Source of the DNA: a virus
DNA length: 64,000 bases
Strand: one strand, 5' to 3'
Virus record (IMG/VR): IMGVR_UViG_3300045952_000124
Location: 1 to 64,000 of that record
Made by a program: the position numbers and the translations under genes. The notes beneath the pieces are model-generated. The model was not told the DNA's origin. It saw nothing but the letters and a program-made list of their open reading frames with translations, and did not search any database. Positions 25,590 to 33,500 of this stretch are shown one piece after another (the stretch's first letter is position 1; each line of letters starts with the position of its first letter).

Positions 25590-25674
25590 ATGTGGGTGGC
25601 TGTACGACCGGGCAGGTACAACACGGTAAACCTGACCGTCAGGAGCCGCCCGCCAAGACAGCCGCCGCCCACAT
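25590..25674 (+). promoter_or_regulatory. Long-range RNA stem in leader of next gene
   Basis: ATGTGGG (25590-25596) and GGCTGT (25598-25603) pair with ACAGCC (25658-25663) and CCCACAT (25668-25674), enclosing a nested ACGGT-N7-ACCGT stem (25623-25639). The structure ends about 40 bases before the ATG at 25714. A structured 5' leader; purpose unknown. Confidence 0.45.
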
Positions 25675-25713
25675 ATTAGCCTGACGCAACCATGACACCG
25701 GGAGGTACACACA

Positions 25714-26343
25714 ATGGGATTTTACGTGCAACTGACAAATCCGACGCAGGTCTACCGCTCCTACGATCACCAGATCGTAGTAAGGGGCAACGCGGTCGTA
25801 GAAGTGCCGAACCCTCTGCCGGACGATATAAAGAACAAGCTTGCGGGCGGCATGCTGCAGTTGGTTGAAGGTCCGGCGAAAGACAACGACCTGCCGCCCG
25901 CGCATCGCGCCGCGAACGCTGAACCCGCCGTCCCTGTATGGCGCAAAGACAGCCTAGCGACCGGGCGTCCTTCGGGCGGCGACGGCGGGCTAACGCCAAG
26001 CATGCAGCCGCATCCCGGCACGCCGGGCGTGGCAGGCGTCGGCACTCCCAAAGCATCGCCGGAAGGGGCGACTTCGGGACCGAACATACCCGGACCCGCT
26101 TCAACGACCGACCTTGACGCCGAAATCAAAGCGAAGCACGGAAGCGCCGCCGCCGCAGGCTCCGCAGACGCCGGGTCAAACGCCCTCACTGCGCCTGCGC
26201 CGGGCGCGGATGCTGTAGCAGGCACAGCCCCGTCCTCAGAAGCCCTCACAGCCGATGCTCCGCCCGATGCGACGGAAGATACCGACGATGGGGGTAAGAC
26301 GCCGCCTAGTGGCGCTCAGGGGCGCAGGGGGCGCGGTAACTAA
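25714..26343 (+). CDS. Hypothetical head-region protein with disordered tail
   Basis: 209 residues, GGGAGG site. A short N-terminal domain (about 1-55, strand-rich, VQLTNPTQVYRSYDHQIVV) is followed by 150 residues of Gly/Pro/Ala/Asp/Ser low complexity. Overlaps the next start (TAATG). Function unknown; possibly a capsid-surface or neck accessory. Confidence 0.55.
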   Translation: MGFYVQLTNPTQVYRSYDHQIVVRGNAVVEVPNPLPDDIKNKLAGGMLQLVEGPAKDNDLPPAHRAANAEPAVPVWRKDSLATGRPSGGDGGLTPSMQPHPGTPGVAGVGTPKASPEGATSGPNIPGPASTTDLDAEIKAKHGSAAAAGSADAGSNALTAPAPGADAVAGTAPSSEALTADAPPDATEDTDDGGKTPPSGAQGRRGRGN

Positions 26344-26840
26344 TGCCGCAGATAATAACCGCAGCCGAAGTAAGCAGCCTCAATTCGTTCCCTCAAAACG
26401 TGCCGTCCGAAGCGATAGATAAATGGATACTGGCACGGCAGGGCGAATTGTTCACAATGCTTCGGCTGCGGGGCTTTACTGACGCGACGCTGCCGCCGTA
26501 CGGCGCGCCTGTCTCGCAGGTCCGGGCGGACTTCCTTGAGAACCTGCGTCTGATCGTCATGTACGGGGCGGCGGCTATGGTCGAGAGCGCTCCGCCGATT
26601 GGACACAGCCCGGACGAATATGCGGCGGCGGTCGCAAGCTGGCTATCGGAGTATGCGCGCCTGTACAACAACCTTGCGGCGCTTACTCTGGAAAACTTCG
26701 TCGCTATGGGCCTGATACCGCCCGTGGTAAGCGTTGAAGGCTACGACCTGTCGGCGGTATCGCTTGGGGTCGTGCGTCACGCAAGCATGGAGCCGCGACC
26801 CGCGACCGACTTCTACCCGTGGCGTCTAATTGAAAACTAA
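26343..26840 (+). CDS. Probable head-tail connector protein
   Basis: 165 residues, nearly all helical (LENLRLIVMYGAAAMVES, SWLSEYARLYNNLAAL), the profile of the adaptor proteins that sit under the portal. Assigned by position between capsid and HK97 gp10-like gene. Confidence 0.55.
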   Translation: MPQIITAAEVSSLNSFPQNVPSEAIDKWILARQGELFTMLRLRGFTDATLPPYGAPVSQVRADFLENLRLIVMYGAAAMVESAPPIGHSPDEYAAAVASWLSEYARLYNNLAALTLENFVAMGLIPPVVSVEGYDLSAVSLGVVRHASMEPRPATDFYPWRLIEN

Positions 26841-26866
26841 CGGACCGAACGACCGAACGGACGAAC

Positions 26867-27370
26867 ATGGACCCGCTACCATTCCCCAACCTAGAGCTAC
26901 TTGGCAGGCGCTACCTGACGCTCCTGCAGGCAGGGCTTCCGACGTACATCGGGCAGGTTGAAGCATGGTGGGCGGATGCAGGCGCGCCGATGGTGCTGCC
27001 CGCAATCGCGCAGTGGGAGCGGGGCATGATACCGTTGGAGAACGTCGGCAAAGTGCTACAGGCGTTTCCGGCATGCACGGTTGAGATAACCGGGATGACT
27101 ACGACGCCGCCGCCGCAGGCTCCTATTCGGACCGTGCCTCAACTGTTAGTGAAGACGTACGTAATCGGCACGACGCCGACCGAGACGGACGATCTAAACC
27201 ACAGGTACGGTTTGGCTGTCAGCCTGTTCCTGCAGGAGAACAAAGTGCAGGGCATAAAGAACGCGGGCGACGTAAGCATTGACGTAAGCGAGACGCTAAT
27301 CGCTTCTGCCGCGATGTACTTCAAAATGGCAGCATGCGTGCAGCCGCTTGTGCTTGGGGGTATCCGGTAA
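26867..27370 (+). CDS. Probable neck or tail-completion protein
   Basis: 167 residues. Alpha/beta layout with a PPPQAP linker in the middle encoded by a CCGCCGCAGG copy. Placed between the connector and gp10-like genes where head-closure proteins occur. Stop overlaps the next ATG (TAATG). Confidence 0.5.
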   Translation: MDPLPFPNLELLGRRYLTLLQAGLPTYIGQVEAWWADAGAPMVLPAIAQWERGMIPLENVGKVLQAFPACTVEITGMTTTPPPQAPIRTVPQLLVKTYVIGTTPTETDDLNHRYGLAVSLFLQENKVQGIKNAGDVSIDVSETLIASAAMYFKMAACVQPLVLGGIR

Positions 27371-27864
27371 TGGCTCCGCCTACGACTCTCGCGGGCGGGC
27401 TTGCAATCGTCCTGAAGTTCCCAACACGCGGAGCGCGCAAGGCTTTACAGGCGACCGCCGCCCGGTTGCCGCGTGGCTTCGGCATCCTGTTAGACCGGGG
27501 CGCAGCGATCCACAAAGAGGAATTGGAGAAGCGGACGCCGATTGGCAAAGGGCTTACATCGGGCGAGACGCGCCGGAGTTGGTTCGTGCGTAAGGTCGGA
27601 GCCGGAGCCGGAGCGCGCCGGGTCGTAGCGAACAAGAAGAAGCACATCATTTTCCTGTTCCGGGGCAGGGGCGCGATTGACAACACCGGGAGGGGCTACC
27701 CGCTACACTTCTGGATAAGCGGCAAGGAGTTCTACAGGTGGAAAGTCGGACCTGCACGCGCCAACCCGTTCCACAAGCACGCCGCCCGTGCTGCCCGCCG
27801 TCGCATCGTGCAACTGATGCCCGGAGAGGTCGCACGGTTGATAAGCGTGCGGGGCGCGAAGTAA
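27370..27864 (+). CDS. HK97 gp10-like neck/minor tail protein
   Basis: 164 residues from ATG 27370. Basic protein with E-L-E-K-R-T-P-I-G-K-G-L-T-S-G-E-T-R-R-S-W, the signature of gp10-like tail-completion proteins, and N-P-F-H-K-H-A-A-R near the C terminus as usual. It joins head and tail. Confidence 0.75.
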   Translation: MAPPTTLAGGLAIVLKFPTRGARKALQATAARLPRGFGILLDRGAAIHKEELEKRTPIGKGLTSGETRRSWFVRKVGAGAGARRVVANKKKHIIFLFRGRGAIDNTGRGYPLHFWISGKEFYRWKVGPARANPFHKHAARAARRRIVQLMPGEVARLISVRGAK

Positions 27865-27915
27865 CAGGTTAGAATAGCAACATCAACGAACCGACAGAAG
27901 CAGGAGGCAGCAACA

Positions 27916-28392
27916 ATGGCAGACAACACGACTAACACGACCGGAGCCGCCGCAGGCAACGCAGGAGCCAACACGACGCCCGTTCCAAGCCGCGCAAGCG
28001 CTAACGCCGCCGCAGGCTCCCCAACCCGCGCAGGGTCCAGTACAGCCGCTAGCGGAGCCGCAGGAGCCGGGGCAGGCGCGACGGGCGCGAACGCTGGCGA
28101 AGTGGGCTCCGACGCGGATAGCCTGCAGGAAGTCGCGGGTCTTTCGGGCGCGAAGCTTCGCAACGCGGAGTACAGCGCCGCCGCAGAGGTAGCAATCGCT
28201 ATGAAGCAGGCGGACGATCTGCAAGCCTTCCGCGTAGCGAAGCGAAAAGGCAGGGGCAAGAACACACGCGGCACGCACCTTGAAGTTGCGGGCATGCAGG
28301 TTCCGTTCGGACACGCCCTGATAGTAACGGCTGACGAAGCCGCGAAACTACAGGACGCCGATCTTGGCGACTACGAATGGCACGCGGAGTAA
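27916..28392 (+). CDS. Hypothetical protein with low-complexity N terminus
   Basis: 158 residues, GGAGG site. The first 65 residues are almost only Ala, Gly, Thr, Asn and Ser and carry two CCGCCGCAGG motifs; the C-terminal 90 residues form a small domain with a basic patch (VAKRKGRGKN) and end in DYEWHAE. Possibly a tail terminator or head-surface protein from its place before the tail tube gene; not recognised. Confidence 0.5.
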   Translation: MADNTTNTTGAAAGNAGANTTPVPSRASANAAAGSPTRAGSSTAASGAAGAGAGATGANAGEVGSDADSLQEVAGLSGAKLRNAEYSAAAEVAIAMKQADDLQAFRVAKRKGRGKNTRGTHLEVAGMQVPFGHALIVTADEAAKLQDADLGDYEWHAE

Positions 28393-28495
28393 TCACCGCT
28401 CCGCTCCGGCGCAACAGGACGCGACGCATTAGTGATACCCGGTCCTAGCGGGCAGAGACGATAGCACGTAGCACGACACGACAGGAGCAGCAACA

Positions 28496-29119
28496 ATGGC
28501 AAACTTCAAACAATTTGATGAGCGTGCCGAGACTGCCGGACCGGGCCGCATCGGAGTAACACCAACCGTAATCGTGGCTGATCCGGGCGACATGGCAGAC
28601 ATAATGACGGTCGCGGACTTTGAGTTCGTCGCGCCGTTTGAGGACGTAGGAGCAACGGACGGCGGCATCGCCGTGAGCAAAGGCTTTGAGGAAACCGGGT
28701 ATCGTGTTGACCAGTCGGAAGCCGACTTCAAGACGGAGAACACCGGGCATAGCCTGACGGTCACGACGAACCTTGCCGCGACGGGCGACATTGAGACGTT
28801 CGTCCTAGCGTGGGTGCTGCCTACAGCCACGACAATCGTAGCGGGTCCGCCGGAAGGCAGGAAGAAGGGGCTTGCGGCGAAGCGGATCGTACCGCGCCGG
28901 AGCGTCGCCGTTATGGAGATAGACGAAGAAGACAAGCTTCGCTCCTACTTCATTCGCGACATGGGCAACGCGGCAGGCGACAGCGCAATCAACCTTGCGC
29001 CGGGCGCTCTGCACGTAATCGCCATGACCCTGCGGGGCTTCACGAAGTCGGCGGCTGCGGATGAGGAGTTCGGCTTCATAATCGAAGATGACGGATTTGG
29101 TGGGTTTGACAACGCCTAA
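28496..29119 (+). CDS. Major tail (tube) protein
   Basis: 207 residues, ACAGGAGC site. Strand-rich throughout, with F-E-F-V-A-P-F-E-D-V-G, long beta stretches and a helix near residue 120-140, the layout of siphovirus tube proteins. It immediately precedes the frameshifted chaperone genes, the canonical order. Confidence 0.72.
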   Translation: MANFKQFDERAETAGPGRIGVTPTVIVADPGDMADIMTVADFEFVAPFEDVGATDGGIAVSKGFEETGYRVDQSEADFKTENTGHSLTVTTNLAATGDIETFVLAWVLPTATTIVAGPPEGRKKGLAAKRIVPRRSVAVMEIDEEDKLRSYFIRDMGNAAGDSAINLAPGALHVIAMTLRGFTKSAAADEEFGFIIEDDGFGGFDNA

Positions 29120-29134
29120 TCCGGCGACTATAAT
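29106..29134 (+). promoter_or_regulatory. Perfect consensus promoter at the end of the tail tube gene
   Basis: TTGACA (29106-29111), exactly 17 bases, TATAAT (29129-29134). The -35 overlaps the last codons of the tail tube gene. It lacks the operator-like box shared by the other promoters, so it may be constitutive or late. Transcription should start near 29141, just before the hairpin at 29149. Confidence 0.75.
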
Positions 29135-29148
29135 CTAGCCAAGCCCGG

Positions 29149-29182
29149 CGACTGTGGGGGCTGCAGCCTGCTCCCACAGTCG
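29149..29182 (+). terminator. Strong GC hairpin
   Basis: CGACTGTGGG (29149-29158) pairs perfectly with CCCACAGTCG (29173-29182); loop of 14 bases. No T-run follows. It could end the tail tube transcript, or as the first structure of the new transcript protect or attenuate it. Confidence 0.6.
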
Positions 29183-29250
29183 CTAGCCCGTCGCCCGGCA
29201 CACCTGCGGCGGCAGTGGGCAATAAGTTACACGTAAGGGAGTTTAGCCTT

Positions 29251-29907
29251 ATGACAACCGCAACACGCGGAAGCGGCAAAAGAGCCGCAGCGCCGCCGCA
29301 GGCGCAGGAGCAACAGCCGGAGCAGGTGCAGGAGCCGGAGCGGAAGTACCCAAGCCCGCAGGAGCGCGCAGAGGCGCAGGCGAAGCAAACGCAGGAGCAG
29401 GACCGCGCAAGCCGGGCAGCGCTCCGCAATGACGACCCGTATCTGCTGGACAGCATAACGATTACGCGACCGCGCAAGAGGTCGGACCCGGACGATGAGG
29501 GCGAGAGCCGCACTTATACGTTTGAGGAGTTGACCATGCTCCGCACGTCCGAAGTAGGGGAGCTAATCGCTGAGAACCTCAACGCGCTGGTCGCAGAGGG
29601 CATACTAACGCAGGAGACTTGGGACAAGCTTGACCCGTCCAATCTCATACAGCTAGCCGACCTGCTCCGCAAAGTATGGGTAAAGATACCGGACCTGATC
29701 AGGAAGCTTCTCGGGCTAATCCTGTCGGCAGAGGACGAAGCGGACGAAGCGTTCATATTCTCATGGTTGAAGGTAACACAGTTACCGCACGTCCTAGACG
29801 GGTTCTTTGCGGCGAATGAGGTTGCTGACATAGCAGACAGTTTTTTTCGGTCGGGTCAGAAAGTTCTGGGAGCGGTCCGGGCAGCAAGGGAGCCGCGACC
29901 TACCTAG
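29251..29907 (+). CDS. Tail assembly chaperone (lambda G-like)
   Basis: 218 residues from ATG 29251 (AAGGGAG site; GTG 29215 is a weaker option). Acidic, helical, with a disordered Gln/Glu-rich N terminus (PPQAQEQQPEQVQEPE). It sits between tube and tape measure genes and contains a T7 slippery run near its end (29841), so it is the short product of a G/GT pair that chaperones the tape measure protein. Confidence 0.8.
   Translation: MTTATRGSGKRAAAPPQAQEQQPEQVQEPERKYPSPQERAEAQAKQTQEQDRASRAALRNDDPYLLDSITITRPRKRSDPDDEGESRTYTFEELTMLRTSEVGELIAENLNALVAEGILTQETWDKLDPSNLIQLADLLRKVWVKIPDLIRKLLGLILSAEDEADEAFIFSWLKVTQLPHVLDGFFAANEVADIADSFFRSGQKVLGAVRAAREPRPT
29841..29847 (+). other. Programmed -1 frameshift site (T TTT TTT)
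   Basis: Seven T residues read AGT TTT TTT CGG in the chaperone frame. Slipping back one base gives TCG GTC GGG and then a frame that stays open into the next gene's 29940 ATG and to 30401. Frame arithmetic (start classes 1 to 0 modulo 3) fits a -1 shift exactly, as in lambda G-T. Confidence 0.8.
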
Positions 29908-30401
29908 AAGAAGGGCATTTACTGAGCGTATGTACGGAATTGACGATGCACGGCTTCGGGCCGAACCCGGCGTCAGTCCTGCGTTGGAGGCAGTTTTGGT
30001 ACGCATGGGCGCACATCTACCTGAAGGACAGCCGGACCTATTTGAGATCCCGTCACGATCTGCTTTACGCGGCGGTCCTGCCGCACAGCAAAAAGGCGGA
30101 CGAATTTCTCGCCCGATTGGAGGCGCAGCAAAGAGCAAGCGACACACAACTACGTAAGATACTCCGAAGGTATCTCCCGCGAAGCGTAGCGCGTCTGATA
30201 AACGCTCCGCAGCCGATAGCCCGCACAATGGGCGAATGGTACGACATGTGGATTGCGGAGCAACGGACGCCGGGAAGGAAAGCCTTCGTAGAAGCCGCGA
30301 AGCGGGCGTACATGCGCCGTAAGCGGAGTGGCCGACAGTTAGATCGGCAGGTCATAATCGGCGGCGTCGCGGTATCCCCACATGCCGCAACCGTCAATTG
30401 A
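29847..30401 (+). CDS. Tail chaperone C-terminal extension (GT, by frameshift)
   Basis: Read as a continuation of the 29251 gene after the -1 slip. The extension is about 184 residues; the part from ATG 29940 is basic, helical and Trp/Tyr-rich (WRQFWYAWAHIYLKDSRTYL), with a Lys/Arg-rich end (AYMRRKRSGRQLDRQ), in contrast to the acidic first half. The 153-residue ATG 29940 form has no good ribosome site. The full fusion would span 29251-30401. Confidence 0.75.
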   Translation, partial: SVGSESSGSGPGSKGAATYLEEGHLLSVCTELTMHGFGPNPASVLRWRQFWYAWAHIYLKDSRTYLRSRHDLLYAAVLPHSKKADEFLARLEAQQRASDTQLRKILRRYLPRSVARLINAPQPIARTMGEWYDMWIAEQRTPGRKAFVEAAKRAYMRRKRSGRQLDRQVIIGGVAVSPHAATVN

Positions 30402-30574
30402 CCTTTAGTCCTTAGCGAACCTACCGCCCGGAATTAGCCGACGCGCAGAGGGGCAGTCCTCCACCCGATGCGCCCGGCTATTTCCATTGTCCGACCGGGC
30501 AGCTCAGGCGAAGCAGAGCAGGCAGGAGCCGCCGCAGGGCCGCAGGTCGCGCAAGGCAACAGGAAGCAAAAGAT

Positions 30575-33500
30575 ATGGCAGATAACACGATACACGAAAC
30601 AGTAATATTGGACGGCAATTCCGCAGGGGCGGAGCGTGCTATCGTGCGAACAGCCGACAGTATGGGCGTTGCTGAGAAGAAGGCAACTAGCTTCGGGGCG
30701 CGCATCAAAGCGTGGGGGCAGAACGTATCGCAGGCTGTTACCCGCACAGCAACGGGCGTAAAGAAGGCAGGCTCCGACCTTAGTAGCGGTCTGGACAAAG
30801 CGGAGCGCAGCACGTCCAAGATGAGCAAGGTTGCGCCCGGATTTATTCGCGGTCTAACCGGGATGAAGCTAGGCATCTTAGGAGCCGCGCTTGCCGCAGC
30901 GAAGTTGATAAAGGGTCTGATTGACATAGCAGGGCAGTCGGACCAAGCGCGGGAATTAGGCGAAACATGGAAGAAGTTGAAGGCGCAGATGGTCGCGCCG
31001 TTCGTGCATTTCCTAGCCGCAGCGTTCTCAATATTGAACCGGGTCATGTCCGACCCGGCTGTGCAGAGGCTAATCGGTTGGTTCGCGGACCTTGCCCGGA
31101 TCGTCCTGTCCGCCGTGCTGCCTGCAATCTCTGCGCTTGCCGGAGCCTTTCAAGGCTTCGCCGCCGCAGTCGTATCGGGCGATTGGGCAAACATATTCAC
31201 ACGGACTTGGGAAGGCTTCGTCGCAGGTTGGAACGATGCGGGCAAGGCGGGCGGCGTCGCTGCAGGAGCATCGTTCAATAAAGCGTTTGAGGCGGAAGCG
31301 GCAAAGGCGGCGGGCGGCGGCGGCGGCGGCAAGGCTGCGGGCGGTTTCCTGCGGAAGATAGGCGACTTGGGAACGGCTGCGGTTGACAGCCTGCTCTCCG
31401 CGTTCAGCAAGCCGGACCTAGATGTACTCGACCAAGCAGCCGCAGCGATAAAGAGCCGGCTTGAAACGCTGTTCAAGCGGGGCGATATTGCGGAGGTAAA
31501 CATAATCCCGGCGCAGATTGCCGGAGAGAACGCGGTCGCGTTCGCTCTTGCCGAAGCGAACAAGGCGGGAGCCGACACGGAGAAGATCGTCGCCCGCGTC
31601 CGCGCCCGGTTGGTTACTCTCGGACCTGCCGTGCAGGACTACGTTGAGAACCTAATCCGCGCCCGCGAAGCGATGCGCCAACTGGAAGCCGCGACCGCCG
31701 ACCTTGAAGAAGTGCAGTCGGAGCTAACGCGGGCGCAGGCTGAGTTCGCCGCAGCGCAATTGAGACAGGCTCAGGAAGCCGCAAAGCTGCTGCCTATATC
31801 AGACGCCCTGCGCGACAATGAGCAGGCTTTACAGCGCCTCACAATCGCGCAGACGGCGGACCGCGAGAAGATTACAAGTCTAGCGGAAGAACAGGAGGAC
31901 GCGGAGCGGGAGATAGCCCGGCTGCAGGGCGAACAGGCGGCGAAGCTTGCGGCATTGAAGCCGCTCCGCGACGCTGTGACGGCGGCGGCGGAAGCGCAGG
32001 CTGCGGCGGAGCGCAAAGTCAGGGACGCTCAGGATGAGCTAATCCCGTTGCAGGACAAGCTATATGAGCAGAACAAGGCAATCGCCGCCGCCGCAGAAGG
32101 GGTCACTGCAGCATCGGCGGAGCTAGCGGACCTGCAGGAGCGTATTGGCGAAGCGCAAGCCGCCCGGCAGGAAGAAATATCGGACCTGCAGCAGCAGATT
32201 GAGGAAGCGGTACTGACGCAGGAAGCGGCGTTGAAGCAGGTCGCGGAGCATTACGCCCGGCAGATCGCGGACCAACAGAAGATCGTTGACGATGTAGACG
32301 CCCGTTGGAAGCGTGAGATAGACGGCGCGACCGAAGCGTACCGGGCGGCGCAGCGCATACTTGCGTTGGAGGACAGGCGGCTCCGCATCGCCAATCTGCA
32401 GTACGCAAGGGAGCGGCTTGCGGCGCAGGGCATTACTGACCCCAACAAGCGGATCGCCGCGCTAGCGAAAATCAACCGGGCGCAGGAGCAATACAACGAC
32501 CGGACGAAGGATGGGTACGAAGTCGCCCAACTTGCGGCGCAGGTCGCGGAGGAAGAACTCAAGCTAAAGCAGGAAGCGGTTGACGCGGAGAAGGCGGAAG
32601 CGGTCGCGACGATAGCCCGCTTACAGGAAGCGCTTGAAAAAGAGCAGAAGTCGGCGGCGGAGCGGATCGCCAGCATCAGGGAGCAGGGCGCGATCCGGCT
32701 CCGCGACCTGCAGAGGGCGAACGACGAACAGACGAAGATAGAGCAGTCGGCAGTAAAGGAAGCGCAGGCGCGGGTAGAAGCGGCTCAGGCTGTGCAGGCG
32801 GCGGCGCAGGAGCAGGCTGACGCGACGGCGGCAAGCATTGAGGAAGGGAGCCGCCGCATCGAATTGCTCTCCCGAGAAGCCGAAGCAGCCCGGCGCACGG
32901 CAGAGGACGCCCGCACGCTATTGGAGAAGCGTGAGGCGGCGGTCCTGTCCGAGACGCAGGGAGCAATTGAAGCGGCGGAAGTGCGGGCTAAGAGCCTGTC
33001 GGACCAGCGCGCCGAAATTGAGGACCGACTAGGCGACGAAGCGCGGGCGCTTGAAGAACGCATATCGCGTGAGCAAAACGCGCTAGCGCTCCGCAAGTCG
33101 GAGTTGGAGGAACAGGCGGAGATTGAGAACCGCCCACTACAGGCACGGCTTGATGCGTTAGGGCAGGAAGAAGCAGGGGCGCAGAAGCGCGTTGACGACG
33201 CGCAGGCGCTTGTAGATAAATATACCCTTGTCGCAGAGTTGGCGCAGGCGCGGGCGGAAGCCGAAGCCCGGAGCGCGGAGAGCATCGCGGCGCAGCGACA
33301 GGTGCTTGACGAAATGATAGCGGCAGCGCAAGCCGCAGGCGGAGGGGGAGCCGCCGCAGGACCGGACCTGTCCGGGTTCAACAGTGAGCTATCAAAGCTA
33401 ATACAGGGCAGCAAGCCGCTTATAACCGACTTCTGGCAGGGCTTCATAGATGAGCTTGTCAAGCGCAACCCGGACATTGTAAAAGCTTGGGATGATCTGG

